From assembly GCA_963402885.1 (NCBI GenBank), contig OY727094.1, forward strand, positions 18,850,501 through 18,914,500: a stretch of DNA of 64,000 nt, in the 5' to 3' direction. Within the stretch, counting starts at the first letter, position 1. Each line of letters opens with the position of its first letter. Positions 10,444 to 61,224 of the stretch are shown piece after piece. Source of the stretch: Antedon bifida (Eukaryota; Echinodermata; Crinoidea; Comatulida; Antedonidae). The translations under genes and the position numbers were made by a program. Under the pieces are notes generated by a model. The model saw only the letters and a list, made by a program, of their open reading frames with translations. It did no database searches and was not told the origin of the DNA.

Positions 10444-11175
10444 AGTTATATATCTATCTAATACGGGCACCAGTACTGCAGATGGGCACCAGCCGTGCAT
10501 GTTTATATCTATCTAATGTTAAAGAGTTAATATGGGCACCAGTGCTGTAGGTGGGCACCAGCCGTGCATGTTTATATCTATCTAATGTTAAAGAGTTAAT
10601 ATTGGCACCAGTGCTGCAGGTGGGCACCAGCCGTGCATGTTTATACCTATCTAATGTTAAAGAGTTAATATGGGCACCAGTGCTGCATATGGGCACCAGC
10701 CGTGCATGTTTATACCTATCTAATGTTAAAGAGTTAATATGGGCACCAGTGCTGCAGGTGGGCATCAGTCGTGCATTTTTATATCTATCTAATGTTAAAG
10801 AGTTAAAATGGGCACCATTGCTGCAGATGGGCACCATCCGTGCATGTTTATATCATGTTTATATCTATCTAATGTTAAAGAGTTAATATGGGCACCAGTG
10901 CTGCAGGTGGGCACCAGCCGTGCATGTTTATATCTATCTAATGTTAAAGAGTTAATATTGACACCAGTGCTGCAGGTGGGCACCAGTCGTGCATGTTTAT
11001 ATCTATCTAATGTTAAAGAGTTAATATTGACACCAGTGCTGCAGGTGGGCACCAGCCGTGCATGTTTATATCTATCTAATGTTAAAGAGTTAATATGGGC
11101 ACCAGTGCTGCAGATGGGCACCAGCCGTGCATGTTTATATCTATCTAATGTTAAAGAGTTAATATGGGCACCATT
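10444..11175. repeat. 69-bp minisatellite, about ten copies
   Basis: The landmark AAAGAGTT recurs at 10521, 10590, 10659, 10728, 10797, 10877, 10946, 11015, 11084 and 11153. The spacing is 69 bp except for one 80-bp step caused by an 11-bp internal duplication. Each unit contains two near-copies of GGGCACCAG. Because 69 is divisible by three, long open frames run through the array on both strands; these are artefacts of the repeat. The same GGGCACCAG motif caps the inverted repeat at 11609-11746. Confidence 0.95.
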
Positions 11176-11608
11176 CTTGTACGAGTAACATATTTATGTG
11201 TCCTATATCTGCAGTTCTGAATTCATGTGAAAACAATTGGTTGGTCATTTATATTAGTTTTACATATTAAATACACGCCATCGTAAATTATGGATTCAAT
11301 ATTTCGTAATGTCATCAATGAAAATTACTAGTTAAAACCCTAAACCATCATTATGCTAATTATAGTTACATAATAGTTAACTATTCCATAGTCTAGAATT
11401 TATTAGTAACTGGAAGCCTACGGAATCGAGAAGCTGCAGGCCGGGTAGAAAAAAAAATTACAAAATAGTAATAACCTGCCACAATAAAATTACTGCTGTA
11501 TATTTTCCGTCTAGGCTAATGAGATAACCTGACTGAATCGTCTTGGTCTGCTGGGTTTTGATAAATGAATATTCAAATAGTACCTCCTCATTAATATTCA
11601 TAACCTGC
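11176..11608. other. Spacer, nothing recognised
   Basis: AT-rich sequence between the minisatellite and the nested inverted repeats. I saw no conserved coding exon or RNA gene. Confidence 0.5.
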
Positions 11609-11935
11609 ACGACTGGTGCCCATATAACGCTTACCGTTTTCATTATTTTTTAGATTTTGTTGTCTATGAAATAACGCTTAAATTCCGAAAAAAAGACACA
11701 AATTCACCCCTCTTTTTATGGTAAGCGTTATATGGGCACCAGTCGTCTTTTTTGTATTGGTTCATGCTTTGAGGTATCCTAACTTGCATGTAGGCCATAT
11801 CATTTATTTGTTTTGTTATTTAAAACAATATATATATATGTTACCAAATCAATACCATTAATAAAATTAATTACTAAAATAAAAACGGAATCTAAGCGTT
11901 ATTTCATAGACAACAAAATCTTAAAATAATGCATG
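11609..11935. repeat. Nested inverted repeats (fold-back structure)
   Basis: A perfect 27-bp inverted pair lies at 11609-11635 and 11720-11746; it includes GGTAAGCGTTATATGGGCAC. A second inverted pair of about 45 bp lies at about 11646-11690 and 11882-11935; both of its arms contain TCTATGAAATAACGCTTA or its complement. Parts of the two families overlap in the motif AACGCTTA. This looks like overlapping fold-back or MITE remnants. No target duplication is obvious. Confidence 0.75.
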
Positions 11936-13877
11936 AACTATAGGAAAACGCTATACAAAAGAGACGCGCGCGCCCTCAGCGTGCGAATTCTTTGACACAA
12001 AAATGGCTTCTAATTTTCAATGTCATAACTCTTTATATGTGAACTGAAGGCAGAGGAGGCGTTCCATAATATCTTGTGCCACAACATTACGACGATCTTT
12101 GATCTTTGATAGAGGGAGGGTAGAGCGTCTACCGTAAAAGATGGAGGGTCACCAGCATGGCACTGCTGCTACGAGTATTTCTATCATTTATGGTAGGCCC
12201 TATGATTGTTTGATTTAATAAATAATATGCACTAGTTATTATTATGACACGTCACTTGATTTTTAGAAATTAAAAATATAGGCATAGCCTAGGCGTCAAG
12301 ATAGTGAACAGGTGCGCGATCGGAACTGACAATTCATCGGGACCACGAACGAGCCCAAAACGTGAGACGGTCGGGCCAACAAAGTTGTAAGACGATCGGG
12401 CCCAACAAATCGGATGATCGGTCACGTTTAATTTGACAATTTGTTATTTATGGCTCCCGCCACTATCTATCGAATGTATAATAAAAATATTTTTTGGTAG
12501 AGTTTTTAGTATTTATATAAGTAAAGTAGGCTAGTAACACTGACAGTATGAATTATCAAATAAATATTTATAATTAACAAACAATAATAAAAAATGTGTT
12601 TTTTATTTATGTACCAAACCTTGGCATGTGTGCCAATCCTCGTCATACGCTGCCCAAGCAAGCCCTAAAATTACGCGCAACCAATTGCACAATCGAACAT
12701 CGATGAAATAGCTAGCAGGTCTATGCCTAGCTAGGCTAGGCCAAGCTAGGCTAGCCATGGCCAGATGTGAAATAAATGAGTAAAAAAACAGCAATATTAA
12801 CTTTATTTTACCAACAATTATATTTTGAATAAAATTTAATAAACAACATTGCAAACAATTTCATTTAATTAGTTATTTCCGTTAGGTGCCGAAGTCTGGC
12901 ACATATCATTAATTATCAACCAATCAACTTAACACCCCTCTTAAACCCTATATTTTTTCATTGGTTTGAAAATGGAATATTCTGGAATGTTTCTACAATA
13001 CAGTAGGAGCCTATTTCAATCCCAGACGTGTCCCTCGTGTGTTAGAATCCTGTGTGTACAGGCAACTTTTTCCTGTATGGGCCAGCCAATGTTTTACCCA
13101 TTTCCATTACAGAGCTAGTATGGCCCATAACAGAAAAGATCCAATCCCATAAGGATCCCATATGGCATGGAAGATTATTCGGAAAAACTTTATAGGTTCC
13201 TTCATATGAAGAATGCACCCTTTCCTGTACATAATTATTTTCGATGTGGACTCTTCATACAGTACCAAAGTGTTACAGTCAATACCCACCACATGTCGTT
13301 ATTTAGAAAACGGGTCAAATGCTAATACATGAAAAAAATGCATGTTCCGTTCACTTTTGGAAAAATGTTTCACTATGACAAGTATAAACATATATATTGC
13401 AAACAAATTGGCTCCCTACGACAAATATTTTTTAATTTATGTTATTATAATTATTAAAATAGAATAAACTTATTAAATTATGTCAAAGGTCAATAACCAC
13501 ACTTCCGGTTATTTTCAAGTAATGTTATCTGTTAAACTGAGCCTAAGCCTTTATTAGTGGATTTCTTATATACAACTGCAAAAACGTTTCAGTGACCAAA
13601 ATAAAACGGGATTGATTTTACTATTATGATATCGAACACATTTTGTGCCCTGGGCTAAGACCCGATCACAGGCCCAACGAATAGGATGATCAGGACCAAT
13701 ATGGCTTAAGAGGGCCTAGGCAGCCAGTGTCAGTGATGACAAATGAAATGTGTGTGTGTTTACTCACCATAGTGCTTATAGCTGAGGGATATTTTCTGGT
13801 AGTAAGCTATCTTAGCAATTCCGTATCGCCCAACTATTATGATTTGCTTGTCCTAACATAATGTATGCTTGCAGTTG
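11936..13877. other. Intergenic spacer, nothing recognised
   Basis: Short open frames here have no recognisable homology or splice structure. There are loose repeats of GGATGATC with CGGGCC-type motifs near 12330-12430 and 13660-13720, and several AGGCCTA-type runs. An undetected first exon of the downstream oxidoreductase gene may lie here. Confidence 0.45.
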
Positions 13878-14159
13878 TATGGAACGCATACGATGATATG
13901 AATTTCATGACGTGTGAATGAAATGCATTGGTGATAGGAATTTTGCTGGATGTGAATGAAATGCATAGATGGTACGAATTTTGTTGCGATGTGAATAAAA
14001 TGCTTTGAATGAAAAAAGTGAAAATATTTAAATCAAAACAAAAATTGTTTCCTTCAAAGTATTTCATTCAGATCGCACCATGAAATTGAAATTCATATCA
14101 TCGATGCATTTCATTTATATCACATTATGAAATTCATAATAATCAAAATGCGTTCCATA
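13878..14159. mobile_element. Palindromic MITE-like element
   Basis: A 282-bp stretch opens with TATGGAACGCAT and closes with its reverse complement. Inside, GAATGAAATGCAT-type segments recur on the left and in inverted form on the right. The whole stretch can therefore fold into a long imperfect hairpin. No protein is encoded. It lies about 40 bp before the first recognised exon of the oxidoreductase gene. Class and target duplication are undetermined. Confidence 0.6.
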
Positions 14160-14199
14160 TTGGAATATAAGAATTAATTTGTAAAGTGACATTTTTCAG

Positions 14200-17100
14200 G
14201 GTGTTTGTTGTTTGTTGGATGTTGCATAGCATTCCCAAAGCCACCTGTTGATATTCCACCTGTAAATCCTTCTGATGCTCCAAAGCTTCCAGCTGGAGTC
14301 TCTAGGAAAGTTCTTATAGCAGGTACAGTATTCAATAACACACATTTTGATTTTGACAATTTGATAAAATTTGGGAAAATGTACGGCTAGCAAGGGCCTA
14401 GCCCACCTTAATTTCAACTTGTAGTTTGCTAAAAATAATGATGCTAAATATGCTACTGCATTTCTCGGATGAATAGTTTTAAGTTCAGATTTTTATTTAA
14501 TAAATTATAAACAATATTTAACTAGGAAATCTGTATGTCCCAACGAACATAATGAATTAAACGGGGAGGTGTCACACCACTAGCTTTATTGTCCGTATAT
14601 TCAGTGTTGTGTGATCATCCATAATTTAAAAGTATTGGTAGATCTCTATAAATACTGTAGGGTATTTTATATTATAGGAGGTGGTCTTGCAAGTCTCTCA
14701 GCAGCCTTGGAACTTTCTGAGAGAGGATTTAATGTGACAATTCGTGAGAAGGATTTGGTACTTGGTGGACGTCTTCATACAAAAAACATTGAGCGATTAA
14801 ATCAAACATGGCCTGTTGAACATGCCTTTCATGGTAGGACATTATTTATGAGTTATTGGTGCTTTGGTCATTATTTTTGTAATACTTTTTCTTGGAACAA
14901 AATAAACTTTATGAAATTACTGTCATGAAAATTAAATTAAGAATAAATGGAAAAAGTTCTATTTTGACAGTGATTTGATTATTTTTTTACTGAATAATGC
15001 TTAATAATAATAATAATAATGTATTACATTTTAAGAAGGTACATGCTCCACATGCAGTGTTGTTGTTAAGAAGCATAAAGTTGTATTTGGACATTTTATA
15101 TTATAGCCTGGTTTTACAACTACCATCAGTTTAAAGATATTCGCAAAAGACTTGGAATCGATGGAAATTTTAGGAAGTGGAAAGCGGTCGACTATGTTTT
15201 TAGAAATTATTTACCAGAGGAAATATATAGTGAAGGGCCATTTCCATTAAATCTACTTGGTGAGTTCACACATACTGTATATCCTAACATTACAAATCTC
15301 TGTCAAAATATTTCTGAAAAGACAAATAATGGAATGATATTTTTAAGTGGATGTACAAGAACAATTTTATAGCATACACATACAAAAACACATTTAAAAG
15401 GTTAAAAATTGAAAGGCAACTTTAAACTGCCTGGTGAAATTAATTACATTTTTTTTGTATATTTTAAGGTGACAAACTTCTGTATATTTTTTGTAAAATT
15501 AAATTGTATATAGGCCTATTGAACTAATTTTGTTTCCATTTTAAAAACGGTTCGGATGGGATATATGTTATATTAACGGATTCTGCCAAAAAAATTAATG
15601 TAACAAGACAATGTAAAGCTCATAGGCCTATCTTTAGCTAGGGTACGGTGTTTGTACGTTACCACTGTTACCAGGCTAGTCTGGGCCTAAGACACCTCGG
15701 GTGAGAAAGAGATTGTTTTCTTTTTATCATAATTTCAGAGAATATTCTGCTTGATACCATTTTAGCTTTCACTTTCATGGTATTGTTAAAATTCTATTCT
15801 CAGTATAAGTTTAATTCCGTTTCAAAGTTACACTTTTTGATGGTATAAGGCATTCTTATATTCATTCCTGATATTTTTTTTATTTAGTATTTTTATTTTA
15901 TGCATAGGTATCATATTTCGCAGTCCCAATCTGAAGATGACTAATGCAATCGAGTCCTCATTGTCCTTGCCAGATTTATTGTATTACAATTATGATACTA
16001 TTTTTGAGAAATATGCAAATATATCTCTTGGTAAGTACTTTTGGTCATTTTTTAGTACAGAACCAAGTCCTTATTGGTTGATTAATATAGAAAGTTTTCC
16101 TCCCTCCTCTAGAAACTTTCTTTTCAGAACTATGTGGTGTACCGCAAACTTTATATCAACATTTGATTTCACCATGAAATATATTTCATAGAGTCGTTGG
16201 ACTGGCTGGTTGTTTTTTTTAGCGTTGGAATCAGTTTTTTAGAAAATAAATTTTATTTGTTAATCTGTATACAGAAATATGGTGTTTGTTTCATTGAAAA
16301 CCCTGACATTGAATGCTAATACTAATATAGTACATGGGTCATTTGTGCTATACTAAACTAATTATTTTAATGACTGTTCAATTTTATATTTTAATGTTAT
16401 TATTTAAGATGACTGGGCAAAAGAAAAGCATGTTGATGAGGCATTTTATAGCATTATAATGCGACCTGCTCTGTCTGTAACGTTGAATGAAAGGCATACA
16501 ATCAGTGCAGCTGAAATGCTCACATATATGCAGATGTATTTCCTAAGTGAACCACAGGTTGGTTCTAATTATTTGTCTGTATTTAAATGCAGTAGTTAAA
16601 AAGCTGTATCCACAGAAAACTATAAACTCTCTATTCCATACATAAAATTAATATAACTCTAGATTGATAGTGTCACTTCTCGATTGCAAGTTAAGATAAA
16701 AAATAAATCAAACTGCATGTCAGCAACTGCTCTTTAGCAGCTTTGAGCAGGTAGTTACTGTGATGTCTTTACTTGGAAAGAATTTTTGTTAAAACACCAA
16801 AGAATTAATTTTTAAATAAACATAATCAAGTTCACCTAACTTTTGGTACAATCCATTGATTATGTATAATATACAAAGAGGATAATTTTTTCTTCTAATT
16901 TTTTTAATTAATATTATACAATACAAATTTGGTTTGTTTAAATGAACCAATTAAATATTAAATATCTTTATTATTTTATTTTTAGGCTGATGGAAGGGAA
17001 GTTACAACCAAGAATTATCAAGATGCAGTAATAGGTCCTTGGAAAAAAGTTTTACAAGAAAATGGTGTCAGGTACACTACCTTTAAAAGAGATTCAAACC

Positions 17101-18120
17101 ATATGCACACCATGCCATTAGACAACTAGTTAGTTTATACAAAAGTATCTATTTGGGGATCAATTTGTAAATGTAAAAACTAGAGGTCTGATGGTAGGAT
17201 ATCTGCATATCAACCTTATTCATTTTACTGGCCAGTTTAGACTATGTCTTTAGTAATATAGATAAAATATGTGTATAGGTATAGTTTAGTTAATTTGTAT
17301 TCAAATATTGTACAAATTGTCATTGTCATTTTATCATTTATTTATCAGAATTGAAACAAATTCAACTGTGAAGTCTTTATATTTCAATTCATCAAATGGC
17401 AAAGTAATTTCAACTGAAACTAAAGAGATGTTTGATCATGTGATATTAGCTACAAATCTGGTTGGCCTTCAAAGAATTATCAATACTACACAAAAGAACT
17501 ATTCACCAGATTCAAAAATTGGAGTTGGTCTACAATGTTTACAGTCCAAAGTTGGCAAGTTACCATTAGCACCAAGGTACAAGATATTCCGCGCCTGGTT
17601 TGACAAACAACCTCACAATCGTCCAGATATTCTTGAAACGCCAGATTATACACCAATCAACCTTATAGCGCAGTATCATCTGTTGGAAGAACACTTTGCA
17701 ATATGGGCTAATAAAACCAATGGATCTGTCCTGGAATTTCATCTGTATACATGGAAGGAAAAGGATACACCAGATGATAAAGTGTGGGAAATAATTCAAC
17801 CAACTGTTAAAATGATATATCCTGAAATATTCAGTGAGAATTTCACTATGCTTGCATATCATGTTAATTCATTTGAAGATAATTTTCCATCGTTTAAAAT
17901 CAACACAGAACAGTTTAGGCCTAATGTAACATTCCCTACTAGATGTGGCATCCCAAACTTAAGTTTTGCTGGTGATTGGCTTCATACTTCGTACCCGTCA
18001 GGTCTCATGGAACGTTCCGTATCAACTGGAAGGCAGGCAGCCAATCATATCCTTTTAATGGAACATGTTCGTCAAGTTCCTTTATTGGTGACAAATTCTC
18101 GTGGCCCTGGGCTCCTTTAA
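14200..18120 (+). CDS. FAD-dependent carotenoid-type oxidoreductase (CrtU/CruE-like), 5' end missing
   Basis: Seven exons join in frame: 14200-14322, 14678-14833, 15107-15259, 15908-16030, 16409-16557, 16986-17071 and 17349-18120 (TAA). Every junction is GT-AG with matching phase, giving 519 residues plus an unseen first exon. The first residues (CLLFVGCCIAF) look like the core of a secretion signal. A dinucleotide-binding motif follows (VLIAGGGLASLSAALELSER, then GGRL), then EHAFHAWFYNY. The C-terminal FAD motif is FAGDWLHTSYPSGLMERS, and the protein ends in RGPGLL. The GDW...LMER signature and RG-LL tail recall bacterial CrtU/CruE carotene desaturase/methyltransferases more than monoamine oxidases or CrtI; this is motif memory. 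The reaction is unknown. If the signal is real, the protein would enter the secretory pathway. Introns argue against bacterial contamination. Intron 3 holds a piece (about 15630-15740) of the piggyBac-like MITE family. General flavoprotein amine oxidase is the cautious call. Confidence 0.8.
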
Positions 18121-20441
18121 TTGGAACTGTTTATTGTATACATGATGTTTGTTTTGAAATAATACAGTTTTTTTTTTTTAAATTTACTATTCATTCCTCT
18201 CTACACTACAGTTCGATGCAAAATGTATGTCATTAACAAACACTAGAAAAGATAACAATCTTTCCTGGAGTTCATGTTGTGCAAGTATATAACCTGTAGT
18301 AATACAAAATATTTTCATCGCACAGATATTATCTCAATACTAGATTGTGATTTTACAGACAGTACTATTTTGATTATAATAATGAGATGTATATTTTCAC
18401 ATAAATTATGAAAATTGTTGAAATATAGGGTGCTATTACACACACTGACATGCATGGTGCATCCTTTTACAAGTCACAAAATTGAACATTTTATGATATT
18501 ACATACATCATTTACTTTATTTTTCAAAGGGAGTTTTACAATGCTATTTTCTATAATTGGGAATCGTACATAAAGCGTGGTTCCCACTAGCGACGTATCG
18601 CAAACGCCGCAACATAAGAAAATACCCTTCCAATAATTGTGTTTTCCCCCACCTGCATGAAATCAATTTGCAGCACTGTTACGTCGTCAGTTCCCACTAT
18701 TATGCTTTAATCTTTTCAGTAAATCTTTCATTAATCATTATTTGTATTATTATTAAATTAATATTTTTAACTTAAATTGGGTTTGATTTGTACATAATTT
18801 TTTTTAAATAGTAATATAAAATTAAGTAAAAGATTTTAAAATAAAAAATAATTAGTAACAAAAATTATTTAAATTTGTAAAAGTAATAAATTGTTTGTAT
18901 ACTGCATTCCGTCTTCTGTCTGCTTTATTTGTGTTACTCACACCTGCTGTGTAGGTAGAATTGGCTATCTGTTGGTCCATAGTTTTCAGTAAGTGTATGC
19001 TTAAGTAACATTGTTTTTGCTGATGGATGTGAATAGAAATGACCAGGGCGGTATATTTATATAATATATGTATATTTATTTTGAATGCCACTTAATCCTG
19101 TTGTCGTCAGTTGTATATTTTTACCACTAGGGTTAATCAACCAGAGATACAGTGAAGAGAGATCTTGACTATTGCACATTTTAAGCTGTACGTATTTGAA
19201 ATAACACCAAGTATATAAGAATTAGCAAAATCAATTGAACTGTATAAAGGTAATAATTTTGAAAAGAATTAAATATTGCAAATATTTGAATATTTTGTTG
19301 ACACTTGTACACAAAATTGAAGTATATAATATGTATATATTAAATTTTTGCAGTTACTATATTCGAAAACATAACAATTATCTATAGTATACAATGCTAA
19401 AAAGTTTCACAATACAAACTAAAAACAATTTGCAGTTTAGAAAATACATGTCCAGACAGAATTCAATGTACACTACAGTAATAACCTAGTGTGTCACATT
19501 ACATTAGCACACATCAATAAACCAATAATAATGTGTTTATAATACTGTACATACAAACATAGTAAATATGTTCATTAATTTCATATAGTTTGCTATAGTA
19601 CTAAGGTTTAGGCTCATATGTAAATATTTAACTGAAGTATGCAGATGAAATATTAGTAAAGTAAAAGAACTATATAGTTATGTTGTTCTGTGATTTGGTC
19701 AAACTTAATTGCACATTGCAAATTTAACTTTAGTATTACATTACAAAATTAACATCAAGATACAAAACTGTGAGACTATTTTTATACTATACTGAAATGT
19801 TGATGTAACTTAAGCTTTATACTAAAAAATGATTAGTAGGAATTTGGGAATTGAATAATGAATTTCCAAACATTCATCCATTTTACTGTGTTTAAAATTA
19901 ATTTATGAAATTGAATGTAGGTCTTTGCTGTATTTGATATACTTGGTAAACAATGTCTGTTTACATGACATGGGCGTGTTTTTAGCAGATGAACCCTAGA
20001 TATGGAATCAAATCTGTTTAAATAGTGTCTAGCACTGTAGCAGGCAACATGCAAGTTGGTAGATATGACTTTTTGGCATGCACTTTGCTATTTGCACAAG
20101 ACAGTCAAAACCAATTTTGTCTACTTTAAGTAACATCAACATTTCAAAAAGTTCAAGAATTATTACATATGTAGCTCTTAAATACGTCAAAATTCTAAAT
20201 ATTTACTTGGTTATTATGAGATACAGTAATTATTAAATAGACTATACACCTATTTTGCACTAATTTATAATAAATATCAATGACTAAAATATCAATGGCT
20301 CTTTAGTAAGTTTACCACTGTTTTATATTTAACTAATATAAAATGTGATAAATTAATTATTATGTGACAACTATAGTGACATTTTCTTCAATATACAGTT
20401 ACCAATTTAGTCATTTGCTCTTGTTGAAAAAAACATCAATA
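18121..20441. other. Convergent spacer between two genes
   Basis: This lies between the stop codon of the plus-strand oxidoreductase and the stop codon of minus-strand rabphilin, so both 3' untranslated regions should be here. I could not place either poly(A) site. Short open frames near 18557, 18852 and 19833 show no recognisable features. Confidence 0.55.
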
Positions 20442-59881
<39,440 letters not shown>

Positions 59882-60258
59882 CGCTGCAGATTATACTTCT
59901 TGGAGATAGAGAAAAAGAATTCTTGAAACAACTGTTTTCTGTCTCCTGATGTGCCAACAAAAAATGAGCGTACTGAGACTCAAAACACCAATTATTAGAT
60001 GATGATTATGTTGAAATAGAGACCAATCATACAGTAGCATTAAGCAGTAGAGGTGTAGAAGTAAATTTATACAGCGATCTCACACAGGATTTGTCAGATA
60101 CCTCCATACATTTCTACTATGTACATTTTGCATAATCATCTTCTGTAAACCTACATAAAAAATATAAAATATAAATGGCAAAGTTGAATACATAAATGTC
60201 ACAGTTCACTTTTTACATTTTGTGTTATTCATTATATTTAATAATTTTAAAGTATAAA
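59882..60258. other. Region upstream of the rabphilin start codon
   Basis: A TCTGCAG just before the ATG (minus strand) could be an intron acceptor, so the 5' untranslated region may have a further exon. I see no convincing TATA box or initiator and cannot place a promoter. Confidence 0.4.
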
Positions 60259-60960
60259 CTAGAATTTAATTCGTCACTTTGACGAATTGTAGGTCATTTT
60301 TATAATTTTACTGACATTTAATTTTAAGAATCGTGCAGGTACGTTAATATAGTATCGTAAAAAGTTGATGTACGCCATCCTATGACATGATGCATATACA
60401 CTTATAGTGCCGAGTTGTACCTATTATGTGTCATATAGAATACTGTATATCCATATACAGTGTAGCATAGGTGAAATTACGGGAACCACATGTTCTAATT
60501 TTTTGGTATGATGACGTTATCAAAATAAACTTGAACAATGTCGAAAGATAATGAATTTAGCAAAAAAATATAAGATTTGGAAGAAAATTTGGCACATAGA
60601 AGCGCACTGTGCGCTCTTTGAAATTGTTATGAATTTGAGGAAAGAGATGAAAAAACTACTTTTTAACTTCAACTGGCCATATCATAACGTTTTTATATAA
60701 ATTTTTATCTACATTACATCAGCTTTCATAATAAATTATAATCATCAAGGTCACCTTTAATTCTGAAGAGATGTAAGATATTCAAATATACGCTGAAGTT
60801 AAAGTTTTTTCGCGTGATGACGTTATCAAAATGAAATGGTCGCAACTCATGAGAAAGATAATTAATTGAACAAGCACTAAAATTTGAGCGAAAATGGGGC
60901 TCGAATAACCGAGATGCGCTCTGTTGAATGTGATGATAACCTACAAAAAAAGATAACAAA
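60259..60960 (-). mobile_element. Helitron-like copy, truncated
   Basis: The minus-strand 3' terminus shows AATTCGTCaaaGTGACGAATT, then CTAG at 60259-60262 followed by T, the same terminus as the units at 23126 and 24255. Going inward, phrases such as TGATGACGTTATC, AGAGCGCAC and GAAAGATAAT match the interior of those units. The 5' end is unclear and probably truncated. It sits just upstream of the recognised rabphilin coding start. Confidence 0.55.
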
Positions 60961-61224
60961 GCCTAGTAATTTAATTAAAATCTACAGAAGAAAAACCCAG
61001 ACCGATTTTGGCAGTGGCAGACTCCTTTTGGCCACAAATTTAGAGCCAAAACTGGTCCGGCCGGCCCGATTTTGGCCACGGACCATATTTGTCGTAACAG
61101 CGGGTATTGGGCATGTTAAGGATGGGGGTTCGAGTCGATTAAAGGCGGTTCGCTGTTATATGGTTCGTTGTACGCCCGAAACATAAGCCCCCCATCCCTT
61201 CCTGGCTACGGGCCTGATTCATAG

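Noticed and set aside
10454..11188. Four open frames of 108-127 codons through the minisatellite on both strands
   Set aside because: They follow from a 69-bp period divisible by three; no start context, splice sites or non-repetitive sequence supports a gene.
14205..14390. Start of the oxidoreductase at a TTG within the first exon
   Set aside because: The frame is open to an AG acceptor at 14199 with no ATG; a TGA lies just upstream, so a separate first exon is needed.
17566..17862. Minus-strand open frame opposite the oxidoreductase last exon
   Set aside because: The plus strand carries clear FAD-family motifs and in-phase exons; the antisense frame has none.
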